DNA from: Rhodococcus sp. B7740
GTDB lineage: Bacteria; Actinomycetota; Actinomycetes; Mycobacteriales; Mycobacteriaceae
Assembly (NCBI RefSeq): GCF_000954115.1
Contig: NZ_CP010797.1
Span: 3,038,001 to 3,102,000 of the forward strand
DNA length: 64,000 nucleotides
Direction: 5' to 3'
In this document: positions 1-8,182 of the stretch, one piece after another
How the letters are laid out: every line of letters starts with the position of its first letter
Numbering within the stretch: position 1 is the stretch's first letter
Program-made: the position numbers and the translations under genes
Notes under the pieces: model-generated
The model's database searches: none
Told to the model about the DNA's origin: nothing
Seen by the model: only the letters and a program-made list of their open reading frames with translations

Positions 1-1153
1 GGTTGCGGATATCCACCAGCGTGACGTCGTCCGCTGCCAGCAGTGCGTCGAGCTGCGCGACGGTGGTGCGCTCGGCGGGCTCGACCAGTTCGGTCAGTGC
101 CGCGGGAAATCTTCCGTCGCGGTCGACCTCGAGATAGCCGATGACGTTGTCCGACCCGACTCTGGCCAGCCGCACTGCGGCTTCCTGCTCGTCACCCGGA
201 TACGCGACGAGAACGATGCGTCCGCCGATCTCGGCTACCATTCCACCGGTCTCGGCGAAGCGACCGTCGAAGCCCACGTTGATCGATCCCCGAAGATGAC
301 CGATCGCGAAGTCGTCCACGCTGCGCGCGTCGAGCACTCGTGTTCCGGCAGCAAGCTCGGCTCGCATTGCCTCGGGAGTCAGCTCGGGAACGGTGCGGCT
401 CGACGACAGCAGTGGATGGATCTGCTTGTTCAGTGCGGCGTCGGCGGAGAAGTACGCCGGTGCTGCGGGCTGGCCGTCGGTGACGAGCGCAACGAAGGCC
501 TGCTCGGTCATCGGTTGCACCGACGGGTTGGTAGACCGCTGCTCACCGATGGTGGAGGTCAGCTCGGTGGACAGGTTCTTGCCACAGGACGATCCGGCTC
601 CGTGAGCCGGCATGACCACGACCTCGTCCGGCAGTGTCATCAGGATGTCGTGCACCGTGCGATACATCGCTTCGGCGAGATCGCCCGTGGATCCGTCCCC
701 GGGATTGACCAGGTCCGGTCGCCCGACATCGCCGATGAAAAGAGAATCGCCGGTGAGCACGGCTGTGGGTGTGGCACCGGGATGGTCACGAACCAGCACC
801 GAGATCGATTCCCACGTGTGGCCGGGAGTGGAGAGAATGCCGAGTTCGACCTCGCCGAGCGAGAGGCGTTCACCGTCGCGTAGTCGTCGGATGGGATATT
901 CGGTCTCGGCGGCTTCACCGAAGCCGATCCACGCGCCGGTGGCGTCCATCAATTCGAGGTGGCCGGAGACGAAGTCGGCGTGGAAATGAGTGTTCACGAC
1001 ACCCTCGATCGTGAGTCCGAACTTCGCCGCGTCGTCGAGGTATTCGGCGATGTCGCGACGCGGATCGACGACGATGGCCCGGCCGGTGCTCTCGTCTCCG
1101 ATCAGATACGAAGCGTGGGAGAGGCATTCGAGGTAGTACTGCTCGAGGATCAA
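1..1153 (-). CDS. Persulfide dioxygenase-rhodanese fusion, partial at left edge
   Basis: The first ~384 residues of an MBL-fold protein of the ETHE1/CstB type, which oxidises glutathione or low-molecular-weight persulfide to sulfite; the 3' end lies outside the window. The metal ligands are visible: THFHAD at residues 55-60 with H65, H112 in PGHTW, and TGDSLFIGDVGRPDL around residues 134-148, which is the family signature. A rhodanese domain follows from about residue 255, with Tyr where the catalytic Cys is expected (VAYPGDE), so this first rhodanese is probably inactive; a second rhodanese appears to begin at the edge. The start is a TTG at 1153 preceded by GGAGG (1158-1162), since no ATG or GTG fits the conserved N-terminus (MILEQYY). 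It diverges from the TauE exporter across a twin operator. Function is inferred from family and context. Confidence 0.88.
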   Translation of the reverse strand, partial: MILEQYYLECLSHASYLIGDESTGRAIVVDPRRDIAEYLDDAAKFGLTIEGVVNTHFHADFVSGHLELMDATGAWIGFGEAAETEYPIRRLRDGERLSLGEVELGILSTPGHTWESISVLVRDHPGATPTAVLTGDSLFIGDVGRPDLVNPGDGSTGDLAEAMYRTVHDILMTLPDEVVVMPAHGAGSSCGKNLSTELTSTIGEQRSTNPSVQPMTEQAFVALVTDGQPAAPAYFSADAALNKQIHPLLSSSRTVPELTPEAMRAELAAGTRVLDARSVDDFAIGHLRGSINVGFDGRFAETGGMVAEIGGRIVLVAYPGDEQEAAVRLARVGSDNVIGYLEVDRDGRFPAALTELVEPAERTTVAQLDALLAADDVTLVDIRN

Positions 1154-1211
1154 TATTCCTCCGTCTGACGCGCACCATGCGAGTTTCGCCGGGTGGTAGA
1201 CACAGTGTCGT

Positions 1212-1248
1212 ATACCCCCTAGGGTATGTCAAGTACCCCCCAGGGTAT
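1212..1248. promoter_or_regulatory. Twin CsoR/CstR-type operator between persulfide dioxygenase and TauE
   Basis: Two 16-bp inverted repeats, ATACCC-CCTA-GGGTAT (1212-1227) and GTACCC-CCCA-GGGTAT (1233-1248), have centres 21 bp apart, two turns of the helix. G/C tracts flanked by ATA/TAT are the form recognised by CsoR-family repressors, including persulfide-sensing CstR. The genes on both sides (persulfide oxidation and sulfite export) match the known CstR regulon. The repressor gene itself is not in the window. Confidence 0.7.
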
Positions 1249-1277
1249 CGAGTCGCACCGATGATTGGAAACGAACG

Positions 1278-2051
1278 ATGACAGTGGTGCTGGCGCTCGG
1301 ATTCGGTGCCTCGATCGGAATTCTGCTGGGCCTGCTCGGCGGAGGCGGCTCGATTCTCGCCGTTCCGGTGTTGGTGTTCGCTGTGGGGTTGGAGGTAGAG
1401 GAAGCAATCCCCGTCTCGTTGATCGTCGTCGGTGCGGCATCGGCAGTCGGGGTGCTACCGAAGCTGCGCGCTCGGCGCGTCGAATGGCGGCTTGCGGTCG
1501 TCTTCGCGGCGAGCGGCATTCCCGCGACCTTCGCCGGGAGCGCCGTCGGCCGATTGCTTCCGGACGAGGTCTTGCTGCTCGGCTTCGCTGCCGTGATGGT
1601 GGCGGCCGGCGCTCGAATGCTCGCCGAGCGTGGGGATATCGGAACGGCCTGCAGAACCACGGGTTCGGGTATCGACTGGCGACACTGCGCGCCACGTTCC
1701 ATTCCGGCCGGTCTTGCCGTCGGATTCATGACCGGACTGTTCGGCGTCGGAGGCGGTTTCCTCATCATTCCGGTGCTGGTGCTCGCGCTCGGAATCGAGA
1801 TGTCGGTCGCGGTAGGCACCTCGTTGGTCATCATCGTCGCCAACTCTGTCGCCGGTCTGTTCTCGCATCTGAGCGGCACCGGTATCGACTGGTCCATCAC
1901 AGTCCTCTTCGCGGGCGCGGCAACAGTCGGATCCCTCCTGGCCGCGCGCTGGGGCACGCGAGTCGACACCGATCGACTGCAACGCCTGTTCGCCTACCTG
2001 GTCTTCACGGTGGCTGGATACGTCGTCATCGACGCGGTTCTACTGAGCTGA
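1278..2051 (+). CDS. TauE/SafE family sulfite or sulfonate exporter
   Basis: A 257-residue polytopic membrane protein with the internal two-fold repeat of the TauE/SafE family: GLLGGGGS followed by IPVSLIVVG near residues 20-55, and GLFGVGGG followed by VGTSLVII near 155-195. About eight hydrophobic segments are visible. Members export sulfite, sulfoacetate or related anions. Beside a persulfide dioxygenase, which makes sulfite, and behind CstR-like operators, sulfite efflux during sulfide/persulfide detoxification is the likely job, but the substrate is inferred. The ATG lies 30 nt after the second operator. The 3' end overlaps the convergent DUF4389 gene by 26 bp. Confidence 0.85.
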   Translation: MTVVLALGFGASIGILLGLLGGGGSILAVPVLVFAVGLEVEEAIPVSLIVVGAASAVGVLPKLRARRVEWRLAVVFAASGIPATFAGSAVGRLLPDEVLLLGFAAVMVAAGARMLAERGDIGTACRTTGSGIDWRHCAPRSIPAGLAVGFMTGLFGVGGGFLIIPVLVLALGIEMSVAVGTSLVIIVANSVAGLFSHLSGTGIDWSITVLFAGAATVGSLLAARWGTRVDTDRLQRLFAYLVFTVAGYVVIDAVLLS

Positions 2052-3456
2052 CCGTCACGTCGTCCGGACCCAGGTCGAGCCGGAAGGGTGGATACTCGTC
2101 GGTCATCAGGGCGGCATACGCGGCGACCCGAAACACCCACCGGTTGATGCCGAGCACGAAGTCGAACAGACCTGTCGGATATCGCCCGGTGAACAGAAGC
2201 GAGACCGCGGCGATCAGCACGAGCATTCCCAGTACCGAACCGAAGATGTACGGCTGCCCCGTAGCCCCGACGCCTCCACCGCTCCCCGCCACCCGGAAGC
2301 CCGCATACCATCCTCCCGCCAGCAGGGAGAGCACCAGGTAGTGCGGTAGCGCCAGCAGCCACCACTTGATCAATACCATTCCGCGCGAGAGCTTTTCGGG
2401 GTATTCGACCGTGAGGTCGGCGGGATGGTCGGTACGGTGCAGGGTGAACGGCGGGTATCGGTCGGTCCCCAGCGCGGAGTACGAGTAGAACTGCACACGC
2501 CACACCCAGCGGAGGACGCCGACATTGAAGTGGAACAATCCACGCGGATACTTCCCGGTGAACAGAATCGCCAACCCGGCTACGAATGTGGTGACGAGAA
2601 ATCCGGCGGCCAGGAACATCAAGACGATGTAATGGGGCACTGCCAGTATCCATTTCACGATCCACAGGCCGCGGGAAAGGGACGCAGGACGTTCCCCGGT
2701 CAGCGTCAGCGGATATGGGGTCGATTCGGTCGATATCGGTACCGCGCGGGTTCGTTCGGACGGGTCCGATTCCGAGGAGTTCTCGGACGTGGACCGCTTC
2801 CCGAGCCCGGAGGCTCCGAACACGATCGATCCGACACCGACGACGAGAACGACGGCAGCGGCCGCCAGGACAGATGTGGCCAGCGGTCCGAGCGACTGCA
2901 CCCGAACCCCTACTCTCACCTGCGCGTCGACCCCGGCACTCCCGTCCGCGTTCATCACGACCAGCGTCCACGAGCCACCCCGAGGCTTCCATTCCACTTG
3001 CGTTGTCCCGGTTCCGCTTTCAAGGGCCACCCACCACGGCTGGTCCAGAGGCGGAGCAGCATCGGCACCGCCGGCGACGTTGTCGTAACGAGCACGGAAG
3101 GGAGCGAACTCGACGTCGGTGACCTCGGTGTGTGCCACGCCGCGAAGATAGTTGTCGACCTCGGCAGTCGGCGCGATGCCGATCAGTACCTCGCGACCGG
3201 GGTCGGACCCGGCGACACGGGTCACGACCGTCACCTTGTCCACGATCTGCGAGTCGATCGAATCCGGAACCGAAATATTCTCGGACACAAGCGCACTCGC
3301 CGCCGTCGTGAAATTCTCGGTCGGTGAGGCGATCAGACCGTCGTCGTCTTGCGCGGCGTAACCCCAGAACAAGACCGCGCCGACGGCGAACAGCGCGAAG
3401 GATGCGAACGCCACAACGCATCCGATGACGAGTGCGAAAATCCTCGTGATTCCCAT
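2026..3456 (-). CDS. DUF4389 membrane protein with two DUF4389 repeats
   Basis: A membrane protein of 476 residues. One N-terminal helix precedes an extracytoplasmic region of ~150 residues, a second helix (around ALATSVLAAAAVVLVVG), a linker rich in Ser/Glu, and two copies of a DUF4389 unit, each with paired helices and an FTGxYPxGLF(H/D)F motif followed by WVxRVxxY and YPPF. The function of DUF4389 is unknown. An in-frame GTG further upstream would add 13 residues, but ATG 3456 has GAAGGA six bases before it and starts the hydrophobic segment, so it is preferred. Apparently monocistronic. Confidence 0.85.
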   Translation of the reverse strand: MGITRIFALVIGCVVAFASFALFAVGAVLFWGYAAQDDDGLIASPTENFTTAASALVSENISVPDSIDSQIVDKVTVVTRVAGSDPGREVLIGIAPTAEVDNYLRGVAHTEVTDVEFAPFRARYDNVAGGADAAPPLDQPWWVALESGTGTTQVEWKPRGGSWTLVVMNADGSAGVDAQVRVGVRVQSLGPLATSVLAAAAVVLVVGVGSIVFGASGLGKRSTSENSSESDPSERTRAVPISTESTPYPLTLTGERPASLSRGLWIVKWILAVPHYIVLMFLAAGFLVTTFVAGLAILFTGKYPRGLFHFNVGVLRWVWRVQFYSYSALGTDRYPPFTLHRTDHPADLTVEYPEKLSRGMVLIKWWLLALPHYLVLSLLAGGWYAGFRVAGSGGGVGATGQPYIFGSVLGMLVLIAAVSLLFTGRYPTGLFDFVLGINRWVFRVAAYAALMTDEYPPFRLDLGPDDVTVSSVEPRR

Positions 3457-3649
3457 CGAGATCCTTCGGTCGGTACCGGCACGATTGCAGGACATCGGGC
3501 AGTCCGGACCACGCTACGAGGCCGGGAAGAACCACAGAGGGGTCATCGGTAACCGGCTTGTCGACGAAAGGCCCTGCATCCCAGAAGCCACATCGGTCAG
3601 CCTCGAGTACACAGTCTTCCTGTCCATGACCGCGAGGTAGGCGCTATTC

Positions 3650-4006
3650 ATGACCATCACCGATTCGGCACCGACGACGTGGCCGACGACCGGCGAACTG
3701 ACGTCCATCGCGAACATGCTCGCTGCGAGATTTCCCGATCTGTCACGCGGGGATGTCGACGATGCGGTGCACGCCACCTACGACCGGCTCGACTCGACCG
3801 CCCGCGTTCGCGGCCATCTGTTTGCGCTGACCGCCAATCGAGCCCGAGTGATCCTCGAACAACTCTCGAAGCCGAGCGATCGATCGACCCTCGTCGTTCG
3901 GCGTAGGCCCACAGCTCTCGAGGGATCGGGACCTTGTGCCCTTACCGGCCACCGTTCGACGGCGGACACTGACGATCGACGGATGGTTCGGTTCGGGCGG
4001 GAGTAG
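3650..4006 (+). CDS. Small protein with a predicted three-helix dimerization domain
   Basis: A 118-residue protein. Residues ~18-75 (LAARFPDLSRGDVDDAVHATYDRL and what follows) resemble the short three-helix dimerization domain common in mycobacteria and Rhodococcus, in which an RFP..SR..V core precedes a second helix. The C-terminal ~40 residues are basic and look disordered. No enzymatic motif is seen. The stop codon directly abuts the next gene, so the two are probably co-transcribed. Family assignment is by remembered similarity only. Confidence 0.55.
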   Translation: MTITDSAPTTWPTTGELTSIANMLAARFPDLSRGDVDDAVHATYDRLDSTARVRGHLFALTANRARVILEQLSKPSDRSTLVVRRRPTALEGSGPCALTGHRSTADTDDRRMVRFGRE

Positions 4007-4606
4007 GTGACGGTCATGTTCGCAGAACACGTACACCGAGTGTGGCGACGGAGTCCGTGGACCTCCAACCCATTGATGCGCCTACCCGACAGGATCGAGC
4101 GAACGGCTGTCTTCGTCGGAACAGCGTTGCTGCTGTTGCTCGTTCCGGTCGCGGCAACGATCGGCTCGTTGACCTACAGCGATCTGTCATTGCGCTCTCA
4201 GCACCAACGCGCAACGTACGTTCACGTCGATGCCCGGGTCGTGGAGGTGCCGACGCGATCGCGCATGGACGATGACGCCCCCTTCAGCGTTACCGCGATC
4301 GTGCAGTGGAATGCGCCAGACGGGTCCCCGCGTTCGGATTCGATTCAGGTGCCCTCGGACGTGCAGATCGGCGACACGACACCAGTCTGGATCGGCGCGG
4401 ACGGACATCTCGCGCGCACTCCCGACACCGCCGCCTCGGCTGTCGTCAACGGAGCCACCACTGCCGTGTTCGTGTGGTTTCTCGGGGCCGTCGTCATCGG
4501 TGGCCTGGTGTATCTCACTGCGGTGTTCGCCGACCGCTCGCGCATGCGGGCGTGGGACCGAGACTGGTACCGCTTCGTCCAGGCCCGTGACCATCCCTTG
4601 CGGTAG
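4007..4606 (+). CDS. Rv1733c-like two-helix membrane protein
   Basis: A 199-residue protein with a transmembrane helix near residues 33-55 (AVFVGTALLLLLVPVAATIG), an extracytoplasmic domain of ~95 residues, a second helix near 148-172 (TTAVFVWFLGAVVIGGLVYL) and a short Arg-rich cytoplasmic tail. The layout, with the N-terminal NPLMRLPDRIER segment, matches the Rv1733c family of mycobacteria, a dormancy-associated antigen family of unknown function. GTG 4007 follows a GGGAG; ATG 4016 is an alternative start three codons in. The gene directly follows the small protein at 3650. Confidence 0.75.
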   Translation: MTVMFAEHVHRVWRRSPWTSNPLMRLPDRIERTAVFVGTALLLLLVPVAATIGSLTYSDLSLRSQHQRATYVHVDARVVEVPTRSRMDDDAPFSVTAIVQWNAPDGSPRSDSIQVPSDVQIGDTTPVWIGADGHLARTPDTAASAVVNGATTAVFVWFLGAVVIGGLVYLTAVFADRSRMRAWDRDWYRFVQARDHPLR

Positions 4607-4680
4607 TGCACTCGATCATCGACTGTGACAACAGGTTCGGACGCTCCGTGCGTCCTCCTCCCACCATCGAAGGAGGCAAA

Positions 4681-4746
4681 ATGACTCCACTGGTCGATTG
4701 CGGTCCGCCGGCTCCGACCGGTATCGCCACCGCCGGTGCTCGGTGA
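4681..4746 (+). CDS. 21-aa leader peptide coupled to alcohol dehydrogenase
   Basis: A short ORF (MTPLVDCGPPAPTGIATAGAR) begins six bases after GAAGGAGG, the strongest ribosome binding site in this region. Its TGA (4744-4746) overlaps the ATG of the alcohol dehydrogenase by one base (TGATG). The dehydrogenase ATG has no good Shine-Dalgarno sequence of its own, so translation is probably coupled through this leader. The peptide has one Cys and several Pro and no recognisable family. It could instead be non-functional coding sequence that merely delivers ribosomes to the next start. Confidence 0.5.
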   Translation: MTPLVDCGPPAPTGIATAGAR

Positions 4747-5801
4747 TGGACTCGAAGGCTAATCGGCAGCAACGTGGAAGGGTCTGGCGCACTACGTTTC
4801 CGGGCTCGGTGGACAACAGCCCGTTGCAGCTCGTCGAGGAAGCCCGTCCGATCCCCGAGGAGGGAGAATTGCTGGTCGCGATTGAGTCCTGCGGGGTGTG
4901 CCGGACGGATCTGCACGTGGTCGAGGGCGACCTGCCGGTGCACTCACCACATGTCGTGCCCGGACACGAAGCGGTGGGTATCGTGTCCGCCGTCGGGTCG
5001 GATTCGGTCACTGCCTTCCGGATGGGAGATCGAGTGGGTATCCCGTGGCTTCGGCACACGTGCGGAACCTGCTCGTTCTGTGCTTCGGGGCGAGAGAATC
5101 TCTGCTCTCGGTCTTTGTACACCGGTTGGGATCGTGACGGCGGATTCGCCGAATGGGCTGTCGTCCCTGCCGAATACGCCCTGGCGTTGCCGACCGGGTA
5201 CACCACCGCCGAACTGGCTCCGCTGCTGTGCGCAGGAATCATCGGTTACCGAGCCCTGCTACTCGCCGAACTACCCGAACACGGTGTCCTCGGTCTCTAC
5301 GGATTCGGTGGGAGCGCGCACATCGTCGCACAGCTCGCTCGCGCCGACGGTGCGGCCGTGCATGTGATGACCAGAGACCTGGTCGCGCGTGAGTTCGCGA
5401 TGTCACTCGGAATGGACTCCGCACAGGACACTTTTGCCACTGCGCCCCAGAAGCTGGACGCCGCGATCGTGTTCGCACCGATCGGCGAGATCGTTCCGGT
5501 CGCGCTCGATGCTCTGGTGCCGGGTGGCACCGTAGTCCTGGCCGGTATTCACATGACCGACAGCCCGGCCCTGAACTACCAGCAGCATCTGTTTCACGAG
5601 AAGCGCCTACGCAGCGTCGAAGCGAACACACGCGAAGACGCGCGGGCATTCCTCGACATCTGCAACCGAATCCACCTTCGAGTCGAGACCACCGTGTACC
5701 CGTTCGATCGGGTACCGGACGCCTTGCGCGATCTGCGGCACGGTCGATTCGCCGGTGCAGCAGTCGTGACGATGCGCCCCGGAGAGGAGACGATGTCATG
5801 A
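4746..5801 (+). CDS. Zinc-dependent alcohol dehydrogenase
   Basis: A 351-residue medium-chain dehydrogenase that oxidises alcohols or reduces aldehydes with NAD(P). Catalytic zinc ligands are in GVCRTDLH and the GHE motif (PGHEAVG). The structural-zinc site is CGTCSFCASGRENLC. The nucleotide-binding segment (LGLYGFGGSAHIVAQLA) has the GxGxxG-type turn. It is closest to the AdhA/AdhP group that has the HTCGTC..C layout. ATG 4746 is preferred because it overlaps the leader ORF stop; the conserved domain starts about ten residues later. Its own TGA overlaps the next ATG (ATGA), so the three ORFs form one unit. Substrate unknown. Confidence 0.88.
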   Translation: MDSKANRQQRGRVWRTTFPGSVDNSPLQLVEEARPIPEEGELLVAIESCGVCRTDLHVVEGDLPVHSPHVVPGHEAVGIVSAVGSDSVTAFRMGDRVGIPWLRHTCGTCSFCASGRENLCSRSLYTGWDRDGGFAEWAVVPAEYALALPTGYTTAELAPLLCAGIIGYRALLLAELPEHGVLGLYGFGGSAHIVAQLARADGAAVHVMTRDLVAREFAMSLGMDSAQDTFATAPQKLDAAIVFAPIGEIVPVALDALVPGGTVVLAGIHMTDSPALNYQQHLFHEKRLRSVEANTREDARAFLDICNRIHLRVETTVYPFDRVPDALRDLRHGRFAGAAVVTMRPGEETMS

Positions 5802-6001
5802 GCGATGTGGACATCGCGTTCGGTTCCGCGCGTGGCGATTACGAACGCGAGCTCATGCGAAGCCCGCTGGCTGCGCAACTGTGCGTGGTCGAGCGTCTGA
5901 TGCAGGCGATGATGGTCGAGCAGGGGGTGCGGCACCCCCGAGATCTGGTGGCGACGGCGGTGCTGCCGTCGGTCGGGCACTCGGCGCTGAACTCCGCCTG
6001 A
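5798..6001 (+). CDS. Small hypothetical protein downstream of alcohol dehydrogenase
   Basis: A 67-residue protein that starts within the stop codon of the dehydrogenase (ATGA overlap), so translational coupling is likely. It has a helical centre (AAQLCVVERLMQAMMVEQGV) and no motif I recognise. The gene is supported mainly by its overlap with the upstream stop and codon use like its neighbours. Confidence 0.5.
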   Translation: MSDVDIAFGSARGDYERELMRSPLAAQLCVVERLMQAMMVEQGVRHPRDLVATAVLPSVGHSALNSA

Positions 6002-6133
6002 CGTCTGCGCCGTCCTACCCGGTCGACTCCGGTGGGCCCAGGGGCGGCGCAAGGTATTTGGGTGTTTCGAGTTCCTCGCAACGGGGAACAGAGGTCGTGG
6101 AACGATCGGCACGACGCGAAACGGATCACGACG

Positions 6134-6442
6134 ATGACGGATGACCAGGTCTGGCGCCTCAAGGGTGCGTGCATCGACGACATGGATGCATACGACTCGC
6201 AGCAACTTCCCCGCCACGGACGTAAGCGAGCAGAGCGGGCGTGGCGTCTGTGCGCCGACTGCCCGGTGCTGCGTGAGTGCGCCGAGCAGACGGCTCGCGA
6301 CATCGAGTCGGGTCGCATTCCGGTGGGAGTGGTCGTCGCCGGTGCCGCGTATCACGACAACGCGAGCAACGGTCGTCGTACCGACGCGTACCGGACGCTC
6401 GAATTCCTTATCGGGCGGCCACTTTCCAACCCTGCAGCCTGA
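6134..6442 (+). CDS. WhiB-family iron-sulfur regulator, divergent signature
   Basis: A 102-residue protein with four Cys at 13, 40, 43 and 49 (C-x26-C-x2-C-x5-C), the [4Fe-4S] ligand pattern of WhiB-like actinobacterial regulators, and the typical RLCADCPV..EC block. The usual G(V/I)WGG turn that contacts the principal sigma factor is absent; the corresponding stretch reads PVGVVVAG. The C-terminal basic segment is short (NGRRTDAYR). ATG 6134 is chosen because WhiB proteins begin a few residues before the first conserved Cys; an upstream in-frame start at 6032 would add 34 unconserved residues. No partner gene is obvious. Confidence 0.8.
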   Translation: MTDDQVWRLKGACIDDMDAYDSQQLPRHGRKRAERAWRLCADCPVLRECAEQTARDIESGRIPVGVVVAGAAYHDNASNGRRTDAYRTLEFLIGRPLSNPAA

Positions 6443-6547
6443 TCACGGCGCGGTAACGGAACGCTACGAACCAGGTCACGGCGACAACTCTCTTCGACGC
6501 GTTTTCGGCGCGTCATTCAGTGTCTGACCTGCGGCGTTCCAACTCGG

Positions 6548-6781
6548 GTGACAATAGTGCGCATGGATGCAGGGGAGTCGTCGCACGTCGGCGAGCCGAG
6601 TGATGTGCAGAAGGCTCTCGACAAGCGCGCACCCATCGAACAGGCCAAGGGCATCCTGATGGCCATGCATCGCATCGGCCCGGAGGCTGCGTTCGACATG
6701 CTCATCGAGCAGTCTCAGCGCTCCAATCGCAAGCTGCGCGAAGTGGCACTCGACCATATTCGGTGGGCCACAGCCCGGTGA
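6548..6781 (+). CDS. Stand-alone ANTAR-domain protein
   Basis: A 77-residue protein, nearly all of it an ANTAR RNA-binding domain: ALDKRAPIEQAKGILMAMHRIGPEAAFDMLIEQSQ, with the conserved Ala, Lys-Gly and aromatic positions of the three-helix fold. ANTAR proteins bind paired hexaloop hairpins in mRNA leaders and prevent termination. No GAF, PAS or receiver domain is attached, so a separate sensor would have to control it. GTG 6548 and ATG 6563 are both possible starts. A strong hairpin follows at 6793-6826. Confidence 0.85.
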   Translation: MTIVRMDAGESSHVGEPSDVQKALDKRAPIEQAKGILMAMHRIGPEAAFDMLIEQSQRSNRKLREVALDHIRWATAR

Positions 6782-6792
6782 AGAAAGAAGAT

Positions 6793-6826
6793 GGCCTCGC
6801 ACGCTGTGTTTTCAACGTGCGAGGCC
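6793..6826. terminator. Hairpin terminator after ANTAR gene
   Basis: Perfect 11-bp inverted repeat GGCCTCGCACG / CGTGCGAGGCC with a 12-nt loop, 11 bases after the ANTAR stop and between convergent genes. It has no T-tract on either strand, as is common in actinobacteria, and could serve both directions. Confidence 0.7.
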
Positions 6827-6924
6827 TAGGCGATGGAGTAGTCCGGACTACACAATCGCTTGTGTGCCGTATGCCCTGACGCGGCCACCCGAAACATAGC
6901 CGGTCGGGAGCTCGGCAGAAGGAC

Positions 6925-8139
6925 TCAGAAGCGCGCCAGAATTGCTCGGGCACAACGAACTACGGTCGCGCGGTCGTAGGACATCACGTAATCGAACTCA
7001 CGGTCGGCGTCCACCTCACCGCGATGTAGGTCGATTGCTGCCAGCACACCGCAGAAGTGCGGGCCGAGAACCACGACGTTCCACTCCTCGACGAGCGGAT
7101 CCATCGGGTCGAGGGGCGCATGCACGATGCCGCCCTCTTGCACGTAACCCATGCCTACGCCGTAGACGCCGGCGTAGGAGATCTGCTCGGTCATCGACAC
7201 CCAGCGGCTGCGGGTGGTCGGGGTGAAGTGTTCGGCGCGCTGAAAAGTACCGAGTACCAATGTCTCCGGCCCAGCAGCCGCGGCCTGCATCTCGAGCGAG
7301 GTGCTCATCGCCACCAGCAGTCGCTTGGTGCTGCGCGTTGCCGTCTTGCCTGCGGAGGCAATGCCGTACGGCGATTCGGCGGCGACGGTCGGCGTGCTCC
7401 AGGTCGGGAACGGAGGCATCACCTCGGCCGCGTCGGAAGGTAGCTCTTCCGTCGATTGCGCGGCCGGATACAGCTCTCCCACCCCGTAGGTGGCACCGAG
7501 TCCGAGTGCGCGGGTCCGATGCAGCGCACTGTCGACCCCGCTCGCCACGACCACGGCTCCGGTTCGTTCGACCTGAGCCGAGACGGCGTGAGCGGTACGC
7601 GCAGTCGACAGATCCGGGCGGCGGGAGACCATCGATTCGGCGAGGATGATCACGTCCGGCTCGATGAGAGGGAGCAGGGTCATCGACTGCGGCCGGCGAC
7701 CGACGTCGTCGACGGCCACCACTTTGCCTTCGCGTCGAGCTTTGTCGATTGCGGCGAGAGTGCGCGCCGGGCTGTCGACGAGAGCAGCCTCGGTGACGAC
7801 CACGATGTCGCGGCGCAACTGTTCTTCGGTGGCTGCATCCAGGGCAGCGAGCGAGTCGACGTCCATGGACACGAGCATCGGCAGTCGCACCGATTGGTTG
7901 AGCCGGGCCACACCCCACGCGAGCGCGTCGAGCTCGCGCTTGGCGTCCATGGCCCTGGCTGCGCGCTTGAGCGCATCTGCCGATGCGAGCGGACCGTTCT
8001 CCGGGCCGCGCAGCTGCACTTCGATGGCTGCGAGCGCACCGTTGTCCAGCCGACAGACCGGGGCGAAATACGGCTGCACCGTCAACTCTCCCGTGTCCGT
8101 GTCGACTGCAGATCCTGCTTCGGCCAGCGCGAACGTCAC
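6925..8139 (-). CDS. Degenerate EAL domain plus DICT sensory domain protein
   Basis: A 404-residue cytoplasmic protein. Residues ~15-235 follow the EAL phosphodiesterase fold (IEVQLRG in place of the EAL motif, VAVDDVG in place of DDFG, then IEPDVIIL and VVASGV), but most metal-binding residues are missing, so c-di-GMP hydrolysis is unlikely. Residues ~260-404 form a DICT domain (TKRLLVAMSTSLE, VLGTFQ, YVMSYDR), a sensory module often found with c-di-GMP and light-response proteins. The start is GTG 8139 with GAGG only one base upstream; no better start exists. An intrinsic terminator on the same strand lies just upstream. Confidence 0.8.
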   Translation of the reverse strand: MTFALAEAGSAVDTDTGELTVQPYFAPVCRLDNGALAAIEVQLRGPENGPLASADALKRAARAMDAKRELDALAWGVARLNQSVRLPMLVSMDVDSLAALDAATEEQLRRDIVVVTEAALVDSPARTLAAIDKARREGKVVAVDDVGRRPQSMTLLPLIEPDVIILAESMVSRRPDLSTARTAHAVSAQVERTGAVVVASGVDSALHRTRALGLGATYGVGELYPAAQSTEELPSDAAEVMPPFPTWSTPTVAAESPYGIASAGKTATRSTKRLLVAMSTSLEMQAAAAGPETLVLGTFQRAEHFTPTTRSRWVSMTEQISYAGVYGVGMGYVQEGGIVHAPLDPMDPLVEEWNVVVLGPHFCGVLAAIDLHRGEVDADREFDYVMSYDRATVVRCARAILARF

Positions 8140-8155
8140 ACCTCAGTTTGACACG

Positions 8156-8182
8156 AAAAAACGACCCCCGTCACGCGGGGGT
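8156..8182 (-). terminator. Intrinsic terminator or attenuator upstream of EAL-DICT start
   Basis: Read on the minus strand, ACCCCCG-CGTGA-CGGGGGT forms a 7-bp GC stem followed by TCG and six T. The T-tract ends 16 bases before the GTG start of the EAL-DICT gene. No room remains for a promoter between terminator and gene, so it either attenuates that gene or ends a short upstream transcript. Confidence 0.65.
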
